This document shows positions 1-8,486 of a stretch of DNA of 64,000 nucleotides, piece after piece. The DNA comes from Salinimicrobium sediminis (lineage in GTDB: Bacteria > Bacteroidota > Bacteroidia > Flavobacteriales > Flavobacteriaceae). The stretch is from the NCBI RefSeq assembly GCF_900215295.1, contig NZ_OCMF01000006.1:47597-111596 (forward strand). The letters are read 5' to 3'. The notes beneath the pieces are model-generated. The model saw nothing but the letters and a program-made list of their open reading frames with translations. It was not told the DNA's origin and made no database searches. The translations under genes were made by a program, and so were the position numbers. Positions within the stretch are counted from its first letter, which is position 1, and every line of letters starts with the position of its first letter.

Positions 1-810
1 CGAATAGCAAGCCTGAAAATAAAGGCCCTGTTGGATAAATATGAGGTCGAAGATCTTGCCGGATTCAATGAGAAAATTCCGCAGAAAATAGATCACCTGG
101 AAGATCAGACCTATTTTCACACTTATATTTTACTTGGAATTATTGGGACATTCCTTCTCCTGTGGTGGCTGTTGAGACGTCAAAAAGCAGTACACACCCC
201 GCTTTTTATTATTTCGGTCCTGGTTTCCCTGGTGGTGCTGTTTTCGGGACTTACCGCACCAATGATCGAAATAGATGCCCGTTTTCAACAGGTAAATTTT
301 CTACTGATTGGGGAAAGTATCACCTTTAATGACCAGGTGATCTTCTTTCAAAGCAAAAGCATCCTGGACGTAATAGGGATTCTCTTTAATAACGGAAAGG
401 CCGACTCCTACCTGGTAGGGATCCTTATTCTTGTTTTCAGTATCATTTTTCCTGTGGCCAAGTTACTGGCTACACAAATCTACCTGGGCGGAAATGACAA
501 AATAAGAAGGAACAGGATCCTGAAATTCTTTGCTTTTAAATCGGGAAAATGGAGTATGGCCGATGTTTATGTCATTGCGATCTTTATGGCTTATATAGGT
601 TTTCAGGGAATACTGGATAACCAGCTTTCATTGCTTAATATGGAAACTGATTCCCTCGTGAGTATTTCCACCAACAAAACCTCTTTACAACCCGGGTTTC
701 TTATTTTCATTGTTTTCGTCCTCTTCAGTTTGATCCTTTCTACGATTCTTAAAAGGATCACCTCTTTGGAAAAGAAGAACATAAAGCAGGAAAAACAAAT
801 ACCTGTCTAA
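1..810 (+). CDS. PqiA-like (paraquat-inducible protein A family) membrane protein, 5' end outside window
   Basis: The frame is open to the left edge of the window, so the first complete codon at base 1 is internal and the N-terminus is missing. What remains is about 269 residues with four strongly hydrophobic segments: one soon after the start of the visible part, one around a LFSGLTAP stretch, one around a LVFSIIFPVAKLLA stretch, and one near the C-terminus before a lysine-rich tail. The GLTAPM and FPVAKLL motifs are what I recognise from PqiA-type proteins, inner-membrane proteins linked in other bacteria to lipid transport or envelope stress. A TTG at 31 could be read as a start, but the open upstream frame and the longer usual length of flavobacterial relatives argue against it. 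Family assignment is from motif memory; the function here is inferred. Confidence 0.7.
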   Translation, partial: RIASLKIKALLDKYEVEDLAGFNEKIPQKIDHLEDQTYFHTYILLGIIGTFLLLWWLLRRQKAVHTPLFIISVLVSLVVLFSGLTAPMIEIDARFQQVNFLLIGESITFNDQVIFFQSKSILDVIGILFNNGKADSYLVGILILVFSIIFPVAKLLATQIYLGGNDKIRRNRILKFFAFKSGKWSMADVYVIAIFMAYIGFQGILDNQLSLLNMETDSLVSISTNKTSLQPGFLIFIVFVLFSLILSTILKRITSLEKKNIKQEKQIPV

Positions 811-919
811 GATTTTGAGCGTCAGAAGAAAAGATTGTGTAATAAGCTTCCATAATAAGATTTTGGTACTTTAATTAGGCTTACCTTTAAAAAATTCTTA
901 AAAAATCATATTCCCCCCT

Positions 920-2014
920 ATGTCTGAAGTAATTAATAAAAGTAAAACCCTAACCAATCATAAGAAAAATCAGGATCTTGAGAATTACTTCGCCAATACA
1001 ATAATTCCGCAGCTTTTCATCGATGGAAATCTTATCCTGAAGAAATTCACCCCTCCTGCGATGCGGCAATTCTCTCTTACAGATGCCGATGTAGACAGGG
1101 ACATTCATGATGTGAAAGAAAATTTTCGGTTTCCCACGCTTATTGAAAATATTGAAGAAGTGATCCAATCCGGGGAGATCCTTGAGAAGGAAGTGCAAAC
1201 CACAGACGGGAAATGGTACCAGATGAATATACTTCCCTACATAGTTTTTGAGGAGAACAGGACCGATGGGGTAATTATTACTTTTGTAGAAATCACCAAA
1301 AGAATCAGGGCTATAGGAGAACTTGAGAAGTTAAATTCTGAATATCATACCCTAATAGACGCTCTTTCCCACGATATACGGCAGCCGCTTTCGGCTATAG
1401 TGTTGCTTTCTGATGCTTTAATGAATGCCTATAACCAACAGAATACGCCTCAGTTCGAGAAATATATAGCTACCCTAAAGGCCAGCTCCAATGCCATGAG
1501 AGATCTGGTAAAGGATTTTATAGCAGTAAGTGAAGATCAACCCGAACTTGATGGGGAACCGGTTAGGGTAAATATTGAGAACATCGCGCAGGACGTGATC
1601 ATTTCTTTAAAGTCGGAAATATTTAATAAAGGGATCTCAATAACTACTGATTTTCAGACTTCAGAAATCATCTTCTCAAGAAATAATTTAAGAAGTATCT
1701 TATATAACCTGCTGCGAAATTCCATTAAATATAAGAAGGCCGGGAAACCATTAAAGATCCACATTTCTACAGTTAAAATGGAGGATCGTGTAATCTTACA
1801 GGTAAAGGACAACGGCATTGGAATTGCCTTGGAGCATCAGGAGGCTATCTTCCATAAATCCACCAGGGTTTCCCACAAAATTGAAGGCACCGGAATGGGT
1901 CTTTATATCATCAAACGCATGGTGGAAAATAACGGCGGAAGAATTATGGTGGAAAGCCAGCTGGGGAAAGGTTCAACCTTTTCCGTTTATTTCTCTGTAA
2001 ATCAAGACAGGTAA
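920..2014 (+). CDS. PAS-domain sensor histidine kinase, no N-terminal membrane segment
   Basis: This 364-residue protein begins with a PAS-like region (about residues 30-135, ending in an ITFVEITKR stretch typical of the last PAS strand) followed by a HisKA dimerisation domain. The phospho-acceptor histidine is H151 in SHDIRQP. The ATPase domain has the N box (LLRNSIKYK), the G1 box (VKDNGIGI) and the G2 box (GTGMGLYIIKRM). There is no signal peptide or transmembrane helix, so it should be cytoplasmic and sense an internal signal. No response regulator gene lies next to it, making it an orphan kinase in this window. The ATG at 920 sits after a pyrimidine run with no Shine-Dalgarno sequence, as is common in this phylum. 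The signal and partner are unknown. Confidence 0.9.
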   Translation: MSEVINKSKTLTNHKKNQDLENYFANTIIPQLFIDGNLILKKFTPPAMRQFSLTDADVDRDIHDVKENFRFPTLIENIEEVIQSGEILEKEVQTTDGKWYQMNILPYIVFEENRTDGVIITFVEITKRIRAIGELEKLNSEYHTLIDALSHDIRQPLSAIVLLSDALMNAYNQQNTPQFEKYIATLKASSNAMRDLVKDFIAVSEDQPELDGEPVRVNIENIAQDVIISLKSEIFNKGISITTDFQTSEIIFSRNNLRSILYNLLRNSIKYKKAGKPLKIHISTVKMEDRVILQVKDNGIGIALEHQEAIFHKSTRVSHKIEGTGMGLYIIKRMVENNGGRIMVESQLGKGSTFSVYFSVNQDR

Positions 2015-2335
2015 ATGCAGCCATTGTGCCCTGTATTTTCTTTTAAATGAATTTGGGTTATCCATAAATACAATTTGATTGTTCCTGTATTTGCCACTCC
2101 CATTGCAGAATACCTCTATAAAATGGCATTTTTGAATACCTTTTTAAAAGGAGATTTTTAACAGATTTACCGCCGAACTCAAATGGCCTTACCCAATGAG
2201 CATATTTCTAAAAAAGCTCCCGAGAAACTTCAAAAACAGGCACCGGAATAAAAAACATTAGCTCTTTATTTATTCTCCGCTTAAGTTTAAATAAAATCCG
2301 AATTGGAAAGTTTTATTTAATCTAAAAAGCTCCTC
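2015..2335. other. Intergenic gap with one copy of the dispersed AAATGNCATTT palindrome
   Basis: This gap between a plus-strand kinase and the end of a minus-strand operon holds no convincing gene. At about 2111-2150 it carries one copy of the palindromic element that recurs in many gaps of this window (AAAATGGCATTTTTGA followed by a T-rich stretch). Nothing else stands out. Confidence 0.5.
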
Positions 2336-3133
2336 CTAAGTTATGGTAACCGTACCTAAGACCATCAGCTTTTCAAGCGTAGGGGTTTCGCTTCCTCCCG
2401 CAGGCTCCAGGGTAATCCCGAAAGCTTCTGAATCATAAGAATTATCTACGATAAAGATCCTTTTGCTGTTCCCTTCAAAATCTTCCAGCAAACCTATGCT
2501 ACTGGGGGTAAGCGGGTCCAACTTGAGAGACCAAACCTGATACACCATACCCGGGGGTGGTGCAGGAAGGTCCTGGGCATCGATATAGGTGATATTCTGT
2601 GCCTTATTCCAGTAAGCGGTGGCATAGGCTTCAGGAGCAAAGTCCTGACCCTGCAGCGGAATTTTTTCAATATTCCTGGAACGAAGTGCCCTTAATAACT
2701 GTTCCGTTTTTTCTGAATCTTCCCTGGCCTCTACAATCTGCGTTTCAAGATCGGCCTGTTCCTGTTCCATTTCAGTCAGTCTCTCATTCAACTCTGTATT
2801 GGCATCATACATCATAAATAATCCGATCAACAGGATGATACTGGCGGCCCATCCCAAAATGGCACTTATGTTTTTCTTTTTAGAGAATTCAGGTGTTCTT
2901 TCCGGTCTCTGTCTTATTTTCTTTTTAAGGCTGATCAAAACATCCTGTGGATCGTATGGAGCCGCAGCACCCGACAATTCCTGCAGGGCTTCTTCAATTT
3001 GCTCCACCTCCTGCCTAAGCTCGGGATATTCACGGAGCACACGGGTCACCTCCTCCCGTTCTGCTTCGGGTAGCGCACCATAAACATATAATTCCAGAAT
3101 CCCTGATTCCAAATATTCCTGAATATTCTCCAT
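2336..3133 (-). CDS. Anti-sigma factor, RskA/anti-sigma-K type
   Basis: This 265-residue protein has an N-terminal helical anti-sigma region (about 1-70, rich in Glu and Leu), one transmembrane helix near residues 90-107 (WAASIILLIGLFMMY), a coiled coil of about 45 residues (EMEQEQADLETQ region), and a C-terminal RskA domain recognisable from PPPGMVYQVWSL and from the VTLGTVTI-type end. It should sit in the inner membrane, hold the sigma factor next door and release it on a periplasmic signal, probably by proteolysis. Its start codon overlaps the stop codon of the sigma gene by one base (TAATG), which points to translational coupling and a fixed ratio. No zinc-binding HxxxCxxC motif is visible, which fits the RskA type. 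Confidence 0.9.
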   Translation of the reverse strand: MENIQEYLESGILELYVYGALPEAEREEVTRVLREYPELRQEVEQIEEALQELSGAAAPYDPQDVLISLKKKIRQRPERTPEFSKKKNISAILGWAASIILLIGLFMMYDANTELNERLTEMEQEQADLETQIVEAREDSEKTEQLLRALRSRNIEKIPLQGQDFAPEAYATAYWNKAQNITYIDAQDLPAPPPGMVYQVWSLKLDPLTPSSIGLLEDFEGNSKRIFIVDNSYDSEAFGITLEPAGGSETPTLEKLMVLGTVTIT

Positions 3134-3660
3134 TATCTTATCGAAGCTCTTAATTTTTTAATACACATCCTGTTACGTGTCTTGAGGGTACCAAGAGGCA
3201 TCTCAAGAACTTTTGCGCTTTCCTGTTGCGTATAACCTTTAAAGAACAACAGGTCGATGATACTCCTGCAAAGGGGTTCAAGAAGTTTGATATATTTTTG
3301 CAGCCCAATGGCTTCGGTACTATCTGTTAATTGATGCGGGCTCTCAATCACATCAACAAAGGTTTCATCCTCCACATTCTTTTGCCGGTCTTTATAGGTT
3401 TTAGACCTTAGTTGATCAATTGAGGCATTGCGGGCAATATTTAAAATCCAGGTAAAAAATCTCCCTTTTGACGCTTCATAGGTAGGTGCCTTTTCCCACA
3501 CCTTCAGAAAAACATCCTGAAGTACTTCTTCAGCTAATTCCTCATCTTTAAGTATGGTAAAAATCACCCCAAAAATGCTTTTAGAATAAAGTTGATATAT
3601 TTTTTCAAAGGCTTTTTCATTGCCTTCCTGGAGTTGATTAATTAGAAAATCCTGCTGCAT
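3133..3660 (-). CDS. ECF RNA polymerase sigma factor (SigK-like)
   Basis: At 175 residues this has the usual length of an extracytoplasmic-function sigma factor. Region 2 spans about residues 10-85 (AFEKIYQLYS, ELAEEVLQDVFLKVW, GRFFTWILNIARN, the last being the -10 recognition helix area). Region 4 lies at about 115-172, with the helix-turn-helix GYTQQESAKVLEMPLGTLKTR. It directs RNA polymerase to stress promoters when freed from the anti-sigma factor encoded directly downstream. In actinobacteria SigK/RskA pairs control fasciclin-like secreted proteins; a fasciclin gene exists here at 18.9 kb but no link is shown. The pair starts just after a minus-strand terminator and so forms its own operon. 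Confidence 0.92.
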   Translation of the reverse strand: MQQDFLINQLQEGNEKAFEKIYQLYSKSIFGVIFTILKDEELAEEVLQDVFLKVWEKAPTYEASKGRFFTWILNIARNASIDQLRSKTYKDRQKNVEDETFVDVIESPHQLTDSTEAIGLQKYIKLLEPLCRSIIDLLFFKGYTQQESAKVLEMPLGTLKTRNRMCIKKLRASIR

Positions 3661-3707
3661 ATAGGTTTAGCTGAGCTCTAAATGTATGAATTAAAAATAA
3701 TTGTACG

Positions 3708-3746
3708 GGATTAAAAAAATATCGTCCCGAAGGAGGCCGGGACGAT
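3708..3746 (-). terminator. Rho-independent terminator after the ferritin-like genes
   Basis: On the minus strand a perfect 9-bp stem (ATCGTCCCG with CGGGACGAT) and a short loop is followed directly by ATTTTTTTAAT. It sits 26 bp after the stop codon of the ferritin-like gene at 3772-4611 and before the sigma factor gene, so it should separate the two transcription units. Confidence 0.8.
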
Positions 3747-3771
3747 AAAGGATAAAAAAAGGAGATGACAA

Positions 3772-4611
3772 TTATGACACAATGAAAAGTCCGGCAATTT
3801 CTGAAGCCTTTTGACCTGTCATAGGTTCGTCAAAGGCCTGGCTAACAGCAATGGCATCAAAGGCAGTGGCATCAACAAGGTTCACCCCGCCCTGGGTAAT
3901 TTGCTCTTCCCCTTCATAGACCGCAGCTGTGGCTTCGGGCATCCCGGGTCCCCGGTTATCAAGCGTGATCCATCCAAGGGCATTTTGATCCAGGTCATAC
4001 CCCATTACATCGGCTCTTAATCTTCTAATTTCCGAAGCATGCCTTGCCTCGACAGAATGGATTTGAAGTGCCGGAGTAAGAAATGCGGTTCCCATTAAAT
4101 TACCGGCCTGGCCTTTATAAGCTCTCACCCCCGTGTCTTCAAAAGCCTGGGCAAGGGCAAGTAATTGTGCATAGGCAACTTCCTGCCCGGTGGAGTTTTC
4201 ATTGAAAGGGTCAAACGCTCCTCCTGCTGTAAAGTCAAATTGAGGAGATTCCAGGCTGTTATCGCCCAGGCCGGCTTTCAGGAATTCCACATGAGCAGTT
4301 TCATGTTTTGAAATTTGCTGGTAAACAGCCTCGGCACGACTTCCCGCAGGAAGAACGCCGGAGTCCAAAGCCCTCCTATAAAATTCCGCTTCCAGGTATT
4401 CCAGGGTAAGGGCAAGCTGAAGTGCACCGGTTGCAGCATTTTGATCCTGAAAAGCATAGGCCTTGGAGGAACCGGCCAATCCAAACGGAATTGAAACCAG
4501 AAGAGCCTTTTTACTAAGAGATCCAAATGTTTTTAAGGCATCTTTTCTTGAAGATGTTTTATTGACAAGGTTTTCTGAAGTGAATTCCTCTAAGAAATTT
4601 AATATGTTCAT
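3772..4611 (-). CDS. Exported ferritin-like domain protein with a non-RR, Tat-like signal
   Basis: This 279-residue protein has an N-terminal leader carrying SRKDALK followed by a hydrophobic stretch (KALLVSIPFGLAGSSKAYA), then a Ferritin_2/DUF4439-like four-helix region. The helices carry the expected acidic and histidine residues in order: TLEYLEAEFYRRAL, KHETAHVEFLKAG, FEDTGVRAYKG and SVEARHASEIRRLR, which could bind a di-metal centre. It lies 23 bp downstream of a second ferritin-like gene and ends at a strong terminator, so the two are probably cotranscribed. The Tat-style leader has Arg-Lys where a twin arginine is expected. It may be exported folded through the Tat pore encoded just upstream, perhaps as a partner of the RR-bearing protein. 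Family function is not well established. Confidence 0.85.
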   Translation of the reverse strand: MNILNFLEEFTSENLVNKTSSRKDALKTFGSLSKKALLVSIPFGLAGSSKAYAFQDQNAATGALQLALTLEYLEAEFYRRALDSGVLPAGSRAEAVYQQISKHETAHVEFLKAGLGDNSLESPQFDFTAGGAFDPFNENSTGQEVAYAQLLALAQAFEDTGVRAYKGQAGNLMGTAFLTPALQIHSVEARHASEIRRLRADVMGYDLDQNALGWITLDNRGPGMPEATAAVYEGEEQITQGGVNLVDATAFDAIAVSQAFDEPMTGQKASEIAGLFIVS

Positions 4612-4634
4612 AATTACAATTTTTAAAGTGGTTA

Positions 4635-5384
4635 TTAGCCTGTAGGCAATTGGTTTGCGGTAAATTCGGTTTTTATAAATCCTGTTTCTTTCACAGCATT
4701 CAGAATAGCAGGTGGAGCCAGGGCCAGATCCAGCCCATTTGCGTCTACAACATCATCCCCGGCAAAAGCTTTTGGATCTTCTAAATAGATGGAACGAATT
4801 GCTGCAGCATGCCTGGCTTCCACCGAAACGATCTTACCTGCAATTACAAGGTAATCGGGAGTTTGGATAAGGCTGCCTGCTCCATTATAGGCAGCAACAC
4901 CTGTGTCTTCAAGTATTCTTGCTGTGCCAAGAACTGAATCCCTGCTTCCGAAATCTACAGAGGAAAAATCGAATTCCAGTTCGGGTAATACAACATCGGC
5001 ATTTCCATTGGCTGCAGCCATTAAAGCTGCTTTAAAAAAATCCCGATGGATCACCTCGTGTTTGTAAAGGTCTTCAAGGATAAGACGTTCTTCGGCATTA
5101 GCTCCTGCCCAATACGCGCCGTCCATGACATTGGTATAGAACGCTGCCTCCAGTTGTTCCAGGGCATAGGCATAATTTAAAATTCCCAGATCGCCGCTTC
5201 CCAAATCAAAAGGAGCTCCCGGCTGGACCGGAGGATTTAACATGTCATCGTCGCTGCTGCAGGCAAGCAAAAATCCTGAACCTACAACGGCCATACTTCC
5301 TATCTTGAGAAAGTTTCTTCGTGAATTAGTACAATCGATCCCGGCATTTGCTGCAGGCTGCACTTTAATAAGTGGTTTTTTCAT
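4635..5384 (-). CDS. Tat-exported ferritin-like lipoprotein
   Basis: This 249-residue protein has a textbook twin-arginine motif (SRRNFLK, about residues 21-27), a hydrophobic region, and a lipobox-like end (GFLLAC) followed by SSDDD, so it should be exported folded and lipid-anchored. The mature part is Ferritin_2-like, with YALEQLEAAFY, KHEVIHRDFFKAAL, LEDTGVAAYNG and SVEARHAAAIR, matching the metal-site helices of its neighbour at 3772-4611. The two appear to be tandem diverged paralogues in one operon. Folded, metal-loaded proteins are classic Tat substrates, and a Tat set (TatA, TatC, TatA-like) lies directly upstream on the same strand. The enzymatic role is unknown; iron or manganese oxidation or storage outside the cytoplasm are possibilities. 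Confidence 0.88.
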   Translation of the reverse strand: MKKPLIKVQPAANAGIDCTNSRRNFLKIGSMAVVGSGFLLACSSDDDMLNPPVQPGAPFDLGSGDLGILNYAYALEQLEAAFYTNVMDGAYWAGANAEERLILEDLYKHEVIHRDFFKAALMAAANGNADVVLPELEFDFSSVDFGSRDSVLGTARILEDTGVAAYNGAGSLIQTPDYLVIAGKIVSVEARHAAAIRSIYLEDPKAFAGDDVVDANGLDLALAPPAILNAVKETGFIKTEFTANQLPTG

Positions 5385-5598
5385 AATAAAATGTTTCAGT
5401 TATATAAATACTTACGGAGCAGAAATACCGGCGGTTTTAATCAAAGCCCTAAAACTTTGTTAAAACAATAATATATTGCTTCGGAAGAGAGGGAATCTGA
5501 GCCGGAAAATGTTGTAAAGCAGTAATAGATGAGAAAGACATGCTGCAGAATTAAAAGTTCTTCAGCAACAGAAAAAGAATTGTTTGGGAGGCGCAACA

Positions 5599-5641
5599 CC
5601 AGGCAAAAAAGCCTGAAGCAGTTTTTTTTTCAAGGCTGCTT
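5599..5641 (-). terminator. Possible terminator after the TatA-like gene
   Basis: On the minus strand, right after the stop codon at 5643, AGCCT and AGGCT can pair around an A-rich loop and are followed by TTTTTTG. The stem is short and imperfect, so this is tentative. Confidence 0.45.
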
Positions 5642-5642
5642 A

Positions 5643-5933
5643 TTATCTTCTTTTGACAGACCCTGTAAGGTTTTCTAATTCCTGTTTTCCTTCAGGGATG
5701 TGTTTTTTAACTTCACGGGTTACGTCTCCGGTTTCTTTTCCTGAATCATAGACGTTTTTCATAACCTCTCCCTTTATTTCATCTGTTGCACTCTTAATAC
5801 CCCGGACTCCTTTTCCAAGGCCTTTAGCTATCTCCGGAATTTTATCAGCTCCAAAGACCATGACCAGCACAAAGATTATAAAGGAGATTTCAGTAAAGCT
5901 GACAAACAATGGAATGATTTGAATAGGATTCAT
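5643..5933 (-). CDS. Second TatA/TatB-like translocase subunit
   Basis: The protein is 96 residues from the ATG at 5933; a TTG nine codons upstream is possible but less likely. It has a membrane helix (ISFIIFVLVMVF), the hinge and start of an amphipathic helix (GADKIPEIAKGLGKGVRGIKSATDEIK), then a charged tail, which is the TatA/TatB plan. In the Tat pathway these subunits assemble with TatC to move folded proteins across the inner membrane. It lies about 130 bp downstream of TatC and before the two ferritin-like genes. The first TatA of the cluster (6916-7113) has the classic FGGKKLPEL motif; this one has FGADKIPEI and a longer tail, so it may act as the TatB-like partner. That split of roles is inference. 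Confidence 0.85.
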   Translation of the reverse strand: MNPIQIIPLFVSFTEISFIIFVLVMVFGADKIPEIAKGLGKGVRGIKSATDEIKGEVMKNVYDSGKETGDVTREVKKHIPEGKQELENLTGSVKRR

Positions 5934-6063
5934 TTTGAATATTTTTAAAATTGTTGGCAATAAGATTCTTCAAGGTTTTTCAGCGGAAGGAAATTTTTTC
6001 CACTGAAAAAATTTCCGCAGAGAGATCAGTCTCACAAGATTAACCGTTTTCCGCTTAGCTCCG

Positions 6064-6882
6064 TTAATTAGCCTTACTTCTTTTCAGGACAATCCCGGAA
6101 ATCACAATGCTTATTTCATATAATACAAGCACAGGAATAGCTACTAAAATCTGACTTAAAATATCCGGAGGGGTAATAATAGCCGAGAGGATCAAAACCC
6201 CTACAAGGGCAAATTTTCGGTACTTTCTTAATCCGGATGGAGTTACTATCCCAATTTTGGAAAGAAAATATATGATGATGGGCAATTCGAAAATGAGACC
6301 GCTGGCAATCACAGAGGATCGTACCAGCCCAATATAACTTCCAATATCAAATTCATTAAGCACCTGTGAGCTTACCTGGTAGCGTCCCAAAAAGTTAATT
6401 GAGAGCGGGGAAATTACGTAGTATCCAAATAATACTCCGATAAAGAAAAGAACAGAAGAAATAAGGATAAAGCCGCGGGCAGAATTTCGTTCCTGCCTGT
6501 GCATTGCGGGGGAAATGAATTTCCAGAATTCATAGATAATATATGGAAAGGCAATAATAAAGCCTGCCGTTACCGACGTCCAGACATGGGCAGAAAACTG
6601 GCCTCCCATTGTTCTACTTTGAATGCTGAAGGGCATCTCTCCCCGGTAACAAAAGCCTCCTTCGAAACCCACCCAGGTCGTGAGCCTGCATAGAACATCA
6701 TAGGTGAAGAAGTCCACATTGCTGGGGCCAAAGAGCAAGATATCAAAGATGAAGCCTTTAGCCATAAAGGCCAGCACTCCCCCAATTGCAACCGCTAAAG
6801 TAGCACGAATCAAATGCCATCTCAATTCCTCCAGGTGATCTAAAAAAGACAATTCCCGGGTGGCCATAATGTTTCTTTCCAT
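6064..6882 (-). CDS. tatC: Twin-arginine translocase subunit TatC
   Basis: This 272-residue protein carries the TatC hallmark near its N-terminus (LSFLDHLEELRWHLIRA) and six predicted membrane helices, including FEFWKFISPAM-type and PIIIYFLSKIGIVTP-type segments and the PPDILSQ motif before the last helices. TatC is the receptor for twin-arginine signal peptides in the inner membrane. A second ATG lies five codons in (MATRELS) and could be the real start. The loop after the first helix is longer than usual, with four cysteines scattered in CRLTTWVGFEGGFC and its surroundings. The gene is flanked by two TatA-type genes on the same strand and by ferritin-like Tat substrates downstream. Confidence 0.95.
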   Translation of the reverse strand: MERNIMATRELSFLDHLEELRWHLIRATLAVAIGGVLAFMAKGFIFDILLFGPSNVDFFTYDVLCRLTTWVGFEGGFCYRGEMPFSIQSRTMGGQFSAHVWTSVTAGFIIAFPYIIYEFWKFISPAMHRQERNSARGFILISSVLFFIGVLFGYYVISPLSINFLGRYQVSSQVLNEFDIGSYIGLVRSSVIASGLIFELPIIIYFLSKIGIVTPSGLRKYRKFALVGVLILSAIITPPDILSQILVAIPVLVLYEISIVISGIVLKRSKAN

Positions 6883-6915
6883 AATTACAATTTCAGGTGA
6901 ACTATTAGGTAATGC

Positions 6916-7113
6916 TTATTTAGAGGTCACGTTTTTATCCGGTTTTTCTTCCACCGTCTCCTTTCCGGAAGCATCTTTAAATTCCTTAATACCACTTCCC
7001 AGTCCTTTCATTAATTCGGGTAGTTTCTTGCCCCCGAATAAGAGGAGAACTACAATTACAATTAAAATAATCTGCGGGGTGCCAATCATTAATGGCGTTA
7101 CAAGAGCGTTCAT
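6916..7113 (-). CDS. tatA: Sec-independent translocase subunit TatA
   Basis: The protein is 65 residues. A membrane helix ([16 protein letters not shown]) leads into the signature [21 protein letters not shown], followed by a short charged tail. This is the pore-forming TatA component. Its stop lies about 33 bp upstream of the tatC start, on the same strand, so the two are probably one transcript. The ATG at 7113 is preceded by an AT-rich leader. Together with tatC and the second TatA-like gene this makes a complete minimal Tat system; in many Bacteroidota a single TatA-type protein plus TatC is enough. Confidence 0.93.
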   Translation of the reverse strand: MNALVTPLMIGTPQIILIVIVVLLLFGGKKLPELMKGLGSGIKEFKDASGKETVEEKPDKNVTSK

Positions 7114-7380
7114 AAGCTGTGTGTTTTTTAATTATTTATAAAATTTTAATTCAAAAATCTGAGAAGCGGAATTTTAGAAATAAGCCCATCAAAAAATTTA
7201 CTGAGCATTTTTCCATAATAAAGGCTTCTACTTATACCTACGAAGCAGGAATAGGGAAAGTTTTCTTTGAAGATTTAAATTTTTGTTAAAACAAAAATGT
7301 CTTAGCTCCTCAAAATCGAAATAACTAATCGACTGAACTGTAAAAACTGAAGAATAAAACTTGTGTGTAGTCTGGACAGG

Positions 7381-7980
7381 CTAGGTGAAAAGTGGGGCAA
7401 AACGGGTTTCTTTTATTTCCTTCCATTCCTCACAAAGAATGCTGTAATACCGGGAATTTCTTCTAAATCCGTCGGACATTAAGGTGTGGCTGCGAAGTTC
7501 CCCTTCAAATCTGCCTCCTATGGCTTCAATGGCTTTTTGGGATTGAAAATTCCGGGCGTCGGTGACAAATTCTATCCGTTCAAACCTGAGTTCCTCAAAG
7601 GCATATTGCAGCATGAGATACTTGCAGTTCCTGTTGAGGCCTGTTTGCTGAAAATCCTTTCCTATCCAGGTCCAGCCAATCTGCAACCGACTGTGTTCAT
7701 GGGATATCGCACCAAAACTTGTACTGCCGGCATAGGTATCGGTTTGCTTGTCAAAAATGGCAAATGCATAACGGGTTTGTTGCCGGCGCTGCTGCAAAGC
7801 CAGATCGAAATAGTCCTGCAATGCTTCGGGAGTACCAAAGGGCGAGGGAGAAAATTTTAGAAGATCAGGATTTTCCAGGACTACCGGCAACAAGGAGGCA
7901 TAATGCCTTTGCGCCAATGGCTCCAACCTCACACCGTTATTCTCCAGGATCACAGGGGTATCAAAAATCGTATTTTTCAT
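7381..7980 (-). CDS. GNAT family N-acetyltransferase (RimJ/RimL-like)
   Basis: This 199-residue protein follows the RimJ/RimL plan: an N-terminal LEPLAQRHYASL stretch, a central FAIFDKQTDTYAGSTSFGAI strand pair, an IGWTWIGKDFQQTGLNRNCKYLMLQYAFEEL acetyl-CoA region, and the C-terminal RIEFVTDARNFQSQKAIEAIGGRFEG typical of this branch. It should transfer an acetyl group from acetyl-CoA to a small molecule or a protein amino group; the substrate cannot be told from the sequence. It is followed on the other side by a short membrane protein gene eight bases upstream, perhaps cotranscribed. No signal peptide, so cytoplasmic. Confidence 0.9.
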   Translation of the reverse strand: MKNTIFDTPVILENNGVRLEPLAQRHYASLLPVVLENPDLLKFSPSPFGTPEALQDYFDLALQQRRQQTRYAFAIFDKQTDTYAGSTSFGAISHEHSRLQIGWTWIGKDFQQTGLNRNCKYLMLQYAFEELRFERIEFVTDARNFQSQKAIEAIGGRFEGELRSHTLMSDGFRRNSRYYSILCEEWKEIKETRFAPLFT

Positions 7981-7988
7981 AGGTCTTT

Positions 7989-8486
7989 TTATTGAGCTTT
8001 ATAATCACCATTCCGGAAAAAGGGGGAACTACTTAACAAGATCATCCCCTCCAGCCGGACTGCCTCCCTTCCGAAGTAAAATCCGGAATGAAAAAGCATG
8101 TCTACAACGTCTTTGTAGTGGCGCAGGTTAGAAAGAACCACGCCTACCCGTTTTCCCGCACCATTATTAATCATGAACAGCAGCACCAGGGCCAGACCTG
8201 CTATTTCCTTTCCGAGAGTCCATTTCTCCTCCTCTATTTTCAGCAGGTTAGCCAGGCTGTAGCAACCATATAACACCAGACTGGAAACAGCCACATGTAT
8301 AAAACTAATCCAGAAATAAGCCATTTTATGCTCTTCGGGATTTACATTAAAAGGTTCAAACAGGTACACAAATAAAAAAGCCGGAACACAAATCGCCAAT
8401 GCCAGCTTACCCAGCTTGTCCTGAGTGAAATAATAAGGGTACGGCTGCCGGAGAAAATTGGCGAAAGTGACTGCCCGGGATCTCAT
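7989..8486 (-). CDS. Truncated membrane module of a LytTR-type regulator
   Basis: The N-terminal half of this 165-residue protein (NFLRQPYPYYF, then three or so membrane helices with LFEPFNVNPEEHK) matches the membrane part that, in Bacteroidota, usually precedes a LytTR DNA-binding domain. The rest (after about residue 105, NNGAGKRVG onward) does not look like further helices or a LytTR domain, and the protein stops about 100 residues short of the expected end. I see no LytTR motif in the other frames downstream, where the acetyltransferase gene starts within 10 bp. It is probably a decayed gene truncated at its 3' side, though a small membrane protein cannot be excluded. Confidence 0.55.
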   Translation of the reverse strand: MRSRAVTFANFLRQPYPYYFTQDKLGKLALAICVPAFLFVYLFEPFNVNPEEHKMAYFWISFIHVAVSSLVLYGCYSLANLLKIEEEKWTLGKEIAGLALVLLFMINNGAGKRVGVVLSNLRHYKDVVDMLFHSGFYFGREAVRLEGMILLSSSPFFRNGDYKAQ

